A stretch of 64,000 bases of DNA from Spirosoma endophyticum (GTDB lineage Bacteria > Bacteroidota > Bacteroidia > Cytophagales > Spirosomataceae), in assembly GCF_900112365.1 (NCBI RefSeq), contig NZ_FOLQ01000002.1:620001-684000 (forward strand), in the 5' to 3' direction. Positions 26,347 through 33,791 of the stretch are shown here, piece by piece. The notes under the pieces were generated by a model. The model had not been told where the DNA came from, did not search any database, and saw nothing but the letters and a program-made list of their open reading frames with translations. Position 1 is the stretch's first letter; each line of letters opens with the position of its first letter. Made by a program: the position numbers and the translations under genes.

Positions 26347-26410
26347 CGCCGGGTTAAAACCCGGCGCAATGCAATGGAGATAATAAACTGCACTAGGTTT
26401 TAACCCAGTG
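26347..26410. repeat. Family A intergenic palindrome, copy 3
   Basis: The left arm starts CGCCGGGTTAAAACCCGG at 26347, itself a palindrome. The right arm (26388-26410) reads back the same element with some mismatches. It separates the DUF2807 gene from the convergent mlaD. Confidence 0.85.
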
Positions 26411-26434
26411 AGAATGAAAAAATACTTTTATGTT

Positions 26435-27481
26435 CTACGGTTTCGCAGCTGCGATACTATCTGCTGTTGCCTTCGCGGCTGCTTTGTTTTGTTTCTTGAA
26501 GAAACCACGTAGCAGAAAATTACTTTGAGCCGCTTTTAAATCCTGATTGAGCAACGCACTACCCTGGCTCAGGTTATTGATTGTCGTACGTAAATTTTTG
26601 GCGGTTTCCTGATCGGTAAGTAACACGCCCAGCGGACTATTCGTGTTATTGAGTTTCTCGGATGCCTTATTAAGATTTTCGGAAGTTTTGGTGAGTGTTT
26701 CAGACGCTTTGTTCATATTGCCAACGGTCTGACTCGCCGAACTGGCTGTATTTTCGAGCTGGGCCGCTGAACGGCTCAGACGTCGGAACACGGTAGTGTC
26801 CGTAACTAACTCGTTGGCCAAGGTGCCTTTGGTATTTAATCTGGCGGCAAACTGCGATACCGAACCCGTTATTTTTGTGGTATTATCCGAGGCACGTTCC
26901 AGGTTCTTCATTGCCTTTTTAAAGTTTTCGGCCACCATCGAATCAGTCAGTACAGCGCCCACCGTTCCTTTCCCACGTTTGAGATTGCCAACCAGTTCTT
27001 TAAAGTCGTTGGTGACACGTAGCAAATTGTTGTTGTTTTCCTGAAGCGTTGCCATGATCTGATCTGAACTCAGGGCTTCGGACGTCTTAAGCCGGTCGCC
27101 ATCATCCACTTCGGGGTGACTGGTAGTGCCGCCTGCAATCACAACGATTTTGTTCCCAATCAACCCATCGGAGCCGATACTGGCACTGGCATCTTTTCGA
27201 ATATATTGTTGCGAACTCTGTTCAACGCTCAAATCTACTTCTACCTGCGCATTGCCAAAGAAACTGATCCGCTTCACGGTGCCAATCTTAACGCCTGAAA
27301 ACCAGACGTTATTTCCTGCTTTAAGTCCTCCTACATCCTTGAAAACGGCGATAAGTTTGATGCTCTTGGTAAAGCGTTTCTGCTGCCCCCCCAGCACAAA
27401 CACCCCGGCTACGAAAATCAGAATTCCCGCCAGAACAAAAATGCCGACGATAACGGAGCGTCTAGTTGATTCGGTACTCAT
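26435..27481 (-). CDS. mlaD: MlaD-family MCE-domain lipid-transport protein
   Basis: Substrate-binding part of an Mla-type phospholipid transporter. One N-terminal transmembrane helix (about 8-29) anchors it in the inner membrane. A single MCE domain follows at about 38-115 (IKLIAVFKDVGGLKAGNNVWFSGVKIGTVKRI, then SIGSDGLIGNKIVVI). The long C-terminal part (about 140-330) is helical and rich in Asn/Ser/Thr heptads, as in MCE proteins that form an extended tube. It is the last gene of the mlaE-mlaF-mlaD set on the minus strand, separated from mlaF by about 140 bases with a palindromic repeat. Confidence 0.92.
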   Translation of the reverse strand: MSTESTRRSVIVGIFVLAGILIFVAGVFVLGGQQKRFTKSIKLIAVFKDVGGLKAGNNVWFSGVKIGTVKRISFFGNAQVEVDLSVEQSSQQYIRKDASASIGSDGLIGNKIVVIAGGTTSHPEVDDGDRLKTSEALSSDQIMATLQENNNNLLRVTNDFKELVGNLKRGKGTVGAVLTDSMVAENFKKAMKNLERASDNTTKITGSVSQFAARLNTKGTLANELVTDTTVFRRLSRSAAQLENTASSASQTVGNMNKASETLTKTSENLNKASEKLNNTNSPLGVLLTDQETAKNLRTTINNLSQGSALLNQDLKAAQSNFLLRGFFKKQNKAAAKATADSIAAAKP

Positions 27482-27483
27482 AA

Positions 27484-27606
27484 GTAGTCAATAATCAGGA
27501 GTCGTTAGTTGATACGGGGCCGCCCGTGCGGTCGTTGTCTGGCTAGTTAATATTAGTAAGCAGCTATCATCTGAGATACTGCTACCGACTCTTGACTAAC
27601 TATTGA
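27484..27606. repeat. Family E inverted repeat, copy 2, with GC-rich module
   Basis: The left part starts AGTCAATAATCAGGAGTCG. The right part, near 27583-27606, reads GACTCTTGACTAACTATTGAC. Between them, at 27515-27533, sits the GC-rich module CGGGGCCGCCCGTGCGGTC, also found at 41246-41264 and 59395-59413 next to a different palindrome. It lies inside the mla operon, between mlaF and mlaD. Confidence 0.65.
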
Positions 27607-27619
27607 CAACTTATTCTGT

Positions 27620-28378
27620 TTAATTCACGAATTTGTAATTATAAAATTGTTGGATGCGCTCGTCGGGATCGGCAAAGACCTCATCGAACGTACCAACCCG
27701 CTCGAACTTACCGTCAAGCAGCATGGCTACACGATCACCGGTGGTTTTGGCACAGGTCAGATCATGGGTGATGATAATGGACGTTGCTCCTAATCGTTCG
27801 CGCACATCATTGATCAGGTTATTAATTTCGATACTGGTAATCGGGTCCAGACCAGCCGTTGGTTCATCGTAGAGCATAATCTCTGGTTTCAGAATCAGCG
27901 TCCGGGCAATACCAATACGTTTTCGTTGCCCACCCGACAGTTCAGAGGGCATCTGGTTGATTGTCTGCGACAGACCAACGTCGGCCAGCGCTTTTTCAAC
28001 CGCTTTGTTGATGTCGTCGCGGCTCAGATTCCGAACGTTCCGAACCAGTGGAAACTCCAGATTCTCCCGAATGCTCATGCTGTCGTATAAGGCACTGCTT
28101 TGAAATGAGAACCCAACTTTTTGGCGAAACTCATCCAGCTCTTTACCCTGCAACGTCTCAACATCCTCCCCGAGGATAATGACACGTCCGGCATCTGGCT
28201 TGAGCAGACCGACCATTATTTTTATCAACACCGACTTCCCCGTACCTGACCTGCCCAGAACGGCCACGTTTTCGCCCCGTTTTACTTCCAGGTCAACGCC
28301 CCGTAGTACGTGCAGACTACCAAAGGATTTTTTCAGTCCTTTGATGCTGATAACTGTTTCTGTTTTCTCGTCTGCCAT
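27620..28378 (-). CDS. mlaF: Mla-type ABC transporter ATP-binding protein
   Basis: Cytoplasmic ATPase of the Mla lipid transporter, 252 residues. Walker A is GRSGTGKS (about 41-48), the ABC signature LSGGQRKRIGIAR, and Walker B IMLYDEPTAGLDP; the switch histidine is in IIITHD. The early ISIKGLKKSFGSLHVLRGVDLEV and the FDEVFADPDERIQQF tail are typical of the MlaF/Mkl group. It lies between mlaE and mlaD. A degenerate copy of the GC-rich module (28394-28410) occurs in the spacer to mlaE. Confidence 0.94.
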   Translation of the reverse strand: MADEKTETVISIKGLKKSFGSLHVLRGVDLEVKRGENVAVLGRSGTGKSVLIKIMVGLLKPDAGRVIILGEDVETLQGKELDEFRQKVGFSFQSSALYDSMSIRENLEFPLVRNVRNLSRDDINKAVEKALADVGLSQTINQMPSELSGGQRKRIGIARTLILKPEIMLYDEPTAGLDPITSIEINNLINDVRERLGATSIIITHDLTCAKTTGDRVAMLLDGKFERVGTFDEVFADPDERIQQFYNYKFVN

Positions 28379-28492
28379 AGTTAAAAAGCGAAACCGGGCC
28401 GCCGGTGCGGAGTAAAAGAGCGGCTGGCGGGTTTTGTTTGCACTTTCACTGGAACGCCAGCGCGGTCTTTCGTTCGTTTACTCATTCTAGTT

Positions 28493-29308
28493 TCAACTTC
28501 CCCGGATTGCGCCGACAATCTGGAGGGAGAGTAATTCTTCGATAAATACCAGGAACATCGCCGTTACCACAGATGAGTTGGCCGCCTTCCCAACGCCTTC
28601 GGTTCCTTTCGATGAATGGTAGCCTTTGTAGCAGCCGACCATACCGATGGTAAAGCCAAACACGATTGATTTAAGGATGGATGCAAAAATATCCAGGTAC
28701 GTAATAGCACCAAATACTTCCTGTATATAAGACGTAAAACTGGTCTGCTCATTCTGACTGACGTTGATGTAGGCCCCAATCAAGGCTACAAAAATGGTGT
28801 ACATCGTCAATAAGGGAATGGTGATCGACGTAGCGATTACCCGGCTGACAACCAGAAACTTGAACGGGTCGGTGCCGGATACTTCCATCGCGTCGATCTG
28901 TTCCGTTACGTTCATTGACCCTAATTCGGCCCCGATGCTTGACCCCACTTTCCCGGCGGCTATCAGGGCGGTTACAAGCGGTCCCAGAGCCCGCACAATA
29001 GCGATAGCAATCAGCGATGGTAGCCAGGACGTAGCCCCGAAGTCAGCCAGCGACGGGCGCGACTGATTCGTGAATACAATGCCCGTAATGAAACCCGTTG
29101 TGGAAATCAGCAACAGCGACCGGAAACCGACCTCGTAGCATTGCCTCACAATTTCTTTGAATTCGTAGGGAGGCAGGAGGGCTTCCCGAAAGAAACGACC
29201 AATAAAAGAGGCCACATCGGCCAGCGCCAGAAAAAATCGGTCAACCCCTCGGGTAACGACGGGTCTGCCAGAGGCCTCGTTTGTAGGTTTAGTCGCGTCA
29301 GATTGCAT
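28493..29308 (-). CDS. mlaE: Mla-type ABC transporter permease
   Basis: Integral-membrane permease of the Mla phospholipid transporter, 271 residues with about five or six transmembrane helices. Family segments are evident: PPYEFKEIVRQCYEVGFRSLLLISTTGFITGIVF near the N-terminus, then LVTALIAAGKVGSSIGAELGSMNVTEQIDAM, then FGFTIGMVGCYKGY. It is the first gene of the operon. With MlaF and MlaD it should move lipids between inner and outer membranes; other Mla parts (MlaA, MlaB, MlaC) are not in the window, as is usual for Bacteroidota. Confidence 0.94.
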   Translation of the reverse strand: MQSDATKPTNEASGRPVVTRGVDRFFLALADVASFIGRFFREALLPPYEFKEIVRQCYEVGFRSLLLISTTGFITGIVFTNQSRPSLADFGATSWLPSLIAIAIVRALGPLVTALIAAGKVGSSIGAELGSMNVTEQIDAMEVSGTDPFKFLVVSRVIATSITIPLLTMYTIFVALIGAYINVSQNEQTSFTSYIQEVFGAITYLDIFASILKSIVFGFTIGMVGCYKGYHSSKGTEGVGKAANSSVVTAMFLVFIEELLSLQIVGAIRGS

Positions 29309-29387
29309 TCAACTACTGGAAAGAGTGCCGATCAGTTAGTCAGCTGTACCCTATTAACTGATTTGTGAGGCTGGGGTTTTAATTTGA

Positions 29388-29395
29388 CAAAAGTA
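29388..29395 (-). promoter_or_regulatory. Candidate -7 box for the mla operon
   Basis: On the minus strand TACTTTTG (29395-29388) matches TAnnTTTG and lies about 80 bases upstream of mlaE. No clear -33 TTTG is present at 19-21 bases. Confidence 0.35.
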
Positions 29396-29446
29396 GCCTA
29401 ATCTAAATAGCTTTTGACCCCCATACTGGCTGATAAACCGGAAAAC

Positions 29447-29488
29447 AAATAGCCGGGCGAAATGGGGAGCACCCTCGTCCGGCTATTT
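29447..29488 (-). terminator. Intrinsic terminator for the transglycosylase gene
   Basis: AAATAGCCGG at 29447-29456 pairs with CCGGCTATTT at 29479-29488. On the minus strand a T-rich tail (TTTGTTTT) follows, directly after the stop of the gene at 29506. Confidence 0.7.
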
Positions 29489-29505
29489 ATTTTGGTAAGC
29501 TAAAA

Positions 29506-30390
29506 CTAGGCCACCCTGTACCAGGGATTCGCTGGCCACAGCCGAAATGCTGTTTGCTCGGCGGGAGCTGGCAATAGAAACGATGAATAATCATCCGGGC
29601 GCGACATTACTTCTTTGTAGAGTAGCACCCGATAGAGATAATAGCGGGTTTCGCGGGGTAAACGCATGCTGTAGTAATCGCGATGGTCTTGCCGCTTAAA
29701 CTGATTTTTCATGTACCCCGGTCCGGCATTGTAAGCCGCTGCGACTAATGACCACGAACCCAACTGGTTGTACAAAGTTCGGATGTAGCGACAGGCGGCT
29801 TCGGTGGCTTTTTGAACATTGAAGCGTTCGTCCGTGCGTTTGCTCACCTTCAGACCAAGCGCACGGGCTGTGCCGGGCATCAGTTGCCAGTAACCAGCCG
29901 CTCCAGCCCGCGAAATGGCTTTCGGACGCAGGGCACTTTCGGCCAGGGGTACGTAGCGGAAATCGTCCGGGATGTCGTATTTATCCAGAATGGGATCAAT
30001 GATCGGGAAAAAGGCTTCGGCCCGCTGACGAAGGTTGCCAAGGTCGCTGATGTGGGGGCGGAACAGCGTAAAAACGTGCTTCCAGCGATCAACTACGTCG
30101 GTTTGGTCGAGCGGCAGGCATTCGCCACAGAAATCAACATCGAGCAGCGGAAGATCGGGCGCATTGGCGGCCAGGGGCATCATCGCATGCGTCACCTGGG
30201 AGGCTGTTGCATCAGCCTGAGTAACTCCCGACTGAGGTAGTTCAGGACGAACCACTACGTTGATTTTGGCTGGAGTACGATTGAAAATTGAGGATGCGCT
30301 GAGGAGCGGAGCGGCAGTAAACTTAGCGGCAACTGCGACGGCCGGACGTACGGCGGCCATCAATAATGAAATTCCAACACACTTTAACAA
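29506..30390 (-). CDS. Lytic transglycosylase with SLT domain (MltD-like)
   Basis: Cell-wall hydrolase that cleaves peptidoglycan glycan strands. The SLT catalytic domain occupies about residues 150-265. It has ESALRPKAISRAGAAGYWQLMPGTARALGL (the glutamate at its start is catalytic), then NVQKATEAACRYIRTLYNQL and AAAYNAGPGYMKNQF. The N-terminus is exported: a TTG at 30388-30390 gives MLKCVGISLLMAA plus a hydrophobic stretch, while the next ATG (30360) gives a weaker leader. No LysM repeats are present, so it is shorter than MltD. A terminator follows at 29447-29488. Confidence 0.9.
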   Translation of the reverse strand: MLKCVGISLLMAAVRPAVAVAAKFTAAPLLSASSIFNRTPAKINVVVRPELPQSGVTQADATASQVTHAMMPLAANAPDLPLLDVDFCGECLPLDQTDVVDRWKHVFTLFRPHISDLGNLRQRAEAFFPIIDPILDKYDIPDDFRYVPLAESALRPKAISRAGAAGYWQLMPGTARALGLKVSKRTDERFNVQKATEAACRYIRTLYNQLGSWSLVAAAYNAGPGYMKNQFKRQDHRDYYSMRLPRETRYYLYRVLLYKEVMSRPDDYSSFLLPAPAEQTAFRLWPANPWYRVA

Positions 30391-30750
30391 AACTCATTCT
30401 GGATGGTATTAGGTTTAAAACGACTAAGGTGCGCGTATTAGTGCCTTGATAATCAATGTTATATATGAAAGCTCTTCATATGACATCCGACGTATAAACC
30501 TATCTGACTGCAAACAAACTGACACTCACATCCTTACGGTAGCAAACTATTTTTCATGTACAAGAGGCTGTAGGCGTCAAAAAAAGCATTGGGCGCGTAA
30601 GCCAGATTGTTTCTCTTTTCCGGCTTTGCTAGCCAGCAAAGCCGTACCCCAAAGCGGGTGGTACGGCTAAAAATTCATAACTTTCGGCCAGGCGGCTAGC
30701 TCCGGCCGGTCCGCTGTTGCGGTGCCGTTCGCGGAAGCTTTTAGTACTTT
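30391..30750. other. 360-base intergenic region upstream of cvfB
   Basis: No gene is seen. Two hairpins overlap at 30622-30643 and 30640-30668 (listed separately). The last 60 bases before cvfB are GC-rich. The first part probably holds the promoter of the divergent transglycosylase gene, but no clear -7 box was found. Confidence 0.5.
30622..30668. promoter_or_regulatory. Two overlapping, mutually exclusive hairpins before cvfB
   Basis: Hairpin 1 has perfect 9-bp arms GGCTTTGCT (30622-30630) and AGCAAAGCC (30635-30643). Hairpin 2 has perfect 9-bp arms AGCCGTACC (30640-30648) and GGTACGGCT (30660-30668), followed by AAAAATTC. They share four bases, so both cannot be fully formed at once. The pair lies about 80 bases before the cvfB start and could be a leader switch; this is inference. 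Confidence 0.45.
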
Positions 30751-31602
30751 ATGATTGACATCGGACGAATTAATACCCTTACGGCCCTTCGCGAAACCAG
30801 CGTTGGCTTCTTTCTTGGCGACCTATCGGATCGCAAAACCCAGGATTTTGGCAACGACATTTTGCTGCCTAACAAATACGTTCCCGACACACTCGCCATC
30901 GACGATGACATTGACGTATTCGTCTACACTGATTCCGAAGATCGGCCCATTGCCACTACATTAACGCCCGCCGTCCAGCGGGATGAGTTTGCTGCCCTGA
31001 AAGTAGTTGCCGTTTCCAGTGCCGGTGCGTTTCTGGACTGGGGGTTGGAAAAAGACCTGCTGGTGCCACATCGTGAACAGAGCCGTCCAATGCAAGTTGG
31101 TGAGTGGTACGTCGTGTTTATGTATCTGGACAAGAGCACAAACCGGTTGGTGGGATCGACCAAGATCAGTCGCTTTCTTGACCCCGACGTACGCGATCTG
31201 GTCGTGGGCGATGAGGTGCAACTACTGGCCTACGAAACCACCGATCTTGGTATGAACGTGATCATCAATAACCGCTACAAGGGCCTGGTGTATGCCAACG
31301 AAATCTTCCGAACGGTACGTCCCGGCGACCCGCTGATCGGCTACATCAAGAACATCCGCGACGATGGTCTTATTGACGTGAGTTTACAGAAAGCTGGTTT
31401 CGAGAATGTCGAACCAAATGCCCGGCGCATTCTGGCGACACTTAAATCAGAAAACGGGTTTCTCCCCTTGACGGACAACAGCCCGCCCGAAGAAATCTAC
31501 AAAACGCTGGAAATGAGCAAAAAGACGTTCAAGAAAGCCATTGGTACGTTATACCGCGAGCGAAAGATTGTGCTGGAAGAAAAGGGCATTCGGCTGGTGT
31601 AA
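30751..31602 (+). CDS. cvfB: CvfB-family S1-domain RNA-binding protein
   Basis: A 283-residue cytoplasmic protein of the CvfB/YitL family. Several S1-like OB-fold segments follow one another: LTPAVQRDEFAALKVVAVSSAGAFLDWGLEKDLLVP, then VGDEVQLLAYETTDLGMNVIINNRYKGLVY, then PGDPLIGYIKNIRDDGLIDVSLQ. A C-terminal winged-helix domain comes last (SPPEEIYKTLEMSKKTFKKAIGTLYRERKI). CvfB in Staphylococcus binds RNA and affects virulence-gene expression; the role in Bacteroidota is not known. Possible leader structures lie at 30622-30668. Confidence 0.92.
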   Translation: MIDIGRINTLTALRETSVGFFLGDLSDRKTQDFGNDILLPNKYVPDTLAIDDDIDVFVYTDSEDRPIATTLTPAVQRDEFAALKVVAVSSAGAFLDWGLEKDLLVPHREQSRPMQVGEWYVVFMYLDKSTNRLVGSTKISRFLDPDVRDLVVGDEVQLLAYETTDLGMNVIINNRYKGLVYANEIFRTVRPGDPLIGYIKNIRDDGLIDVSLQKAGFENVEPNARRILATLKSENGFLPLTDNSPPEEIYKTLEMSKKTFKKAIGTLYRERKIVLEEKGIRLV

Positions 31603-31644
31603 CGATCAGACGTTTTTTTTGTCGTTATCTGAATACTGTTCAAT

Positions 31645-32700
31645 ATGTATAAAGACGGTTTGAAATCGGGTGACCAAGTCGATTTGTCGGGAATGCTTAA
31701 CCTGTTCGACCTTGAAAAAATGGCCGAGCGGAAAATGACGACAATGGCCTATGAGTACGTCGCCAGCGGGGCCGCTGATGAATGGACACTCCGATGGAAC
31801 CGGGAGGCACTGGATGCCATAAAGCTTAAGCCAACCGTACTCTCCGATGTTAGCCAGCTCGATACCCGCGTTACGCTGTTTGGCCACGAACTGCCGTATC
31901 CCATTCTCATTGCGCCGACCGCTTACCACAAACTTATGCATCCCGAAGGGGAACTGGCCACAGCCCGTGGCGCAGGGGCTGCTTCGGCCGTTTATGTGGT
32001 CAGTTCATTTACGACAACCCCGCTTAGCGACATAGCAGAAGCCGCTACGCAACCCCTGTGGTTTCAGCTTTACGTTCGGGATGACCGTGAATTTACCAAA
32101 GACATTGTTCAGGAAGCCGAGGCACACGGTTATCGCGTCCTGTGCGTCACCGTCGACACCGCCGTAACGGGTGTCCGCAATCGGCAGCAACGCGCTAATT
32201 TCACGTTGCCGGATGACATGCAGACACCGCACATGCCCGGCTCGTTACTCGAACAAAAGCCTCTTACCTGGAAAGACATCGAGTGGCTGCAATCGTTCGC
32301 CAAAACGCCGGTGCTGCTGAAAGGAATCTTAAATCCCGACGATGCCGAAAAAGCCGTTCAGGCTGGCGTATCGGGTATCATTGTCTCTAACCATGGCGGA
32401 CGAAATTTAGATACCGTTCCTGCTACCATCGAAGCCCTGCCCCGTATTGCCGAAAAAATAGACCGGCGAATCCCCGTGCTGATGGATGGCGGTATCCGAC
32501 GGGGCACCGATGTCGTGAAAGCCATTGCCTTAGGAGCCAGTGCCGTGCTGGTGGGCAAACCCGTTTGTTTCGGCCTGGCATCCGCAGGGGCAGAAGGCGT
32601 AGCAAAAGTGATGGAAATCCTTAGAAATGAACTCGAACTGACGATGGCCCTGACGGGTAGAGCCAGCCTTGCCCACATAGACCGCTCGGTCATCTGGTAA
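31645..32700 (+). CDS. FMN-dependent 2-hydroxyacid oxidase/dehydrogenase (lactate oxidase-like)
   Basis: TIM-barrel flavoenzyme that oxidises L-2-hydroxyacids such as L-lactate. It has ILIAPTAYHKLMHPEGELATARGA (FMN binding), WFQLYVRDD and VTVDTAVTGVRNRQQR. The active-site SNHGGRNLD, with the catalytic His and substrate-binding Arg, is followed by LMDGGIRRGTDVVKAIALGA for FMN phosphate. At 351 residues, with no membrane-binding insertion, it looks more like soluble lactate/glycolate oxidase than the membrane LldD. The exact acceptor (oxygen or quinone) is not decidable. It lies 42 bases after cvfB and 21 before the Rdx gene. Confidence 0.9.
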   Translation: MYKDGLKSGDQVDLSGMLNLFDLEKMAERKMTTMAYEYVASGAADEWTLRWNREALDAIKLKPTVLSDVSQLDTRVTLFGHELPYPILIAPTAYHKLMHPEGELATARGAGAASAVYVVSSFTTTPLSDIAEAATQPLWFQLYVRDDREFTKDIVQEAEAHGYRVLCVTVDTAVTGVRNRQQRANFTLPDDMQTPHMPGSLLEQKPLTWKDIEWLQSFAKTPVLLKGILNPDDAEKAVQAGVSGIIVSNHGGRNLDTVPATIEALPRIAEKIDRRIPVLMDGGIRRGTDVVKAIALGASAVLVGKPVCFGLASAGAEGVAKVMEILRNELELTMALTGRASLAHIDRSVIW

Positions 32701-32721
32701 TGATTTTTTTAAGCCAAATCC

Positions 32722-33000
32722 ATGAAACCCACAATCACCATAGAATATTGCCCGAAATGTGGCTGGCTGTTACGGTCGGCCTGGATGGCGCAGGAAGTGC
32801 TTACTACGTTCACCGATGATGTTCATGGCGTGCTGCTGCATCCGTCTGAATTCAGCGGCCGGTTTTCTGTAAAAGTTGACGAGCAGGTCATCTTCGACCG
32901 GAAAGTGGCGGGGCGATTTCCGGACATAAAAGAACTGAAACAGCTCGTTCGGGACGTAGTGAATCCTGAAAAAGATCTGGGCCATTCCGATAAGAAATAG
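32722..33000 (+). CDS. SelT/SelW/SelH-like (Rdx family) thioredoxin-fold protein
   Basis: A 92-residue protein with the Rdx pattern: a first strand ITIEY followed at once by CPKCGW (CxxC redox pair), a helix (RSAWMAQEVLTTF), then LHPSEFSGRFSVKVDEQVIFDRKVAGRFPDIKELKQLVRD. This matches bacterial SelW-like proteins in which selenocysteine is replaced by cysteine. A redox function is likely, but partners are unknown. It is probably co-transcribed with the upstream 2-hydroxyacid oxidase. Confidence 0.9.
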   Translation: MKPTITIEYCPKCGWLLRSAWMAQEVLTTFTDDVHGVLLHPSEFSGRFSVKVDEQVIFDRKVAGRFPDIKELKQLVRDVVNPEKDLGHSDKK

Positions 33001-33011
33001 CAAGAACTACT

Positions 33012-33674
33012 TCAGAACGAGTACATCACCTGAAGTTGCCCGTTCACCTGATACGCTACGTAGCGTTCATAGTCACCTGCCGGTTTGAAGCGCCAGATCA
33101 GCATAGGTTGCGCGGTTAATGACAGATGGTTATTGAACGTATACGCAACGCCCGCGCCGACTGCCGCCTGAAACGTAATTTTTTTACTGAAGGTTACTTT
33201 CAGATCGCTCTGCCCAGTATTTGATTGATCCCGATAAATTGTTGACTGAGGAAAGTTGGCCAGGGTACCGGCTGAAAAGTAAGGCGACAAGCGCTTGCGG
33301 CCTGGCCGGTAGTTTACGAAAAGGGGCACCTGAACAGCCTGTCCGATAATTCGCGTGGGTGAAGGTGTCGAGTTAAACGGATTTGTCCCATTCGTACTTA
33401 ATCGGTTATACCAAAAGCCCGTTGAGATCGACCAGTTGGGTGTAAATGAATAGTGCGCTGACAAACCAAGTACATGCCCATACGTTGTCGACCGGCTATC
33501 AAACGTAGTCGATGTTAGTTGTCCATTTTGGTCGGGCAGTAAAATAGTCGACATCATACTGGCATGATTGACCACGGGACCACCTGTTATGGACAGCGCG
33601 AATCGGCTTTGTGCAGAAGCCAGCGTCGCGGTTATCAGCAATAGGATAAGTGTCTGATAAACACTCGTTTTCAT
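33012..33674 (-). CDS. Outer-membrane beta-barrel protein (PorT-like)
   Basis: A 220-residue exported protein (signal peptide about 1-21, ending TLASAQS). The rest is a series of amphipathic beta strands alternating with short turns: RFALSITGGPVVN, YGHVLGLSAHYSFTPNWSISTGFWYNRL, then GVAYTFNNHLSLTAQPMLIWRF, ending in an aromatic final strand (GQLQVMYSF). This is the small porin-like/PorT-like barrel common in Bacteroidota. It has no assignable function. It is convergent with the Rdx gene and divergent from the dehydratase gene. Confidence 0.82.
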   Translation of the reverse strand: MKTSVYQTLILLLITATLASAQSRFALSITGGPVVNHASMMSTILLPDQNGQLTSTTFDSRSTTYGHVLGLSAHYSFTPNWSISTGFWYNRLSTNGTNPFNSTPSPTRIIGQAVQVPLFVNYRPGRKRLSPYFSAGTLANFPQSTIYRDQSNTGQSDLKVTFSKKITFQAAVGAGVAYTFNNHLSLTAQPMLIWRFKPAGDYERYVAYQVNGQLQVMYSF

Positions 33675-33791
33675 GACGTAGTACGTTAAGAATAGGGTAG
33701 GTAATAAACTTAAAAGGCGGAAAATGGATTGGCCAGAAGTAAAAATTTAATCTTCTTTGCCTTTACTGACTACTGCTAATCTGCTTACAAA

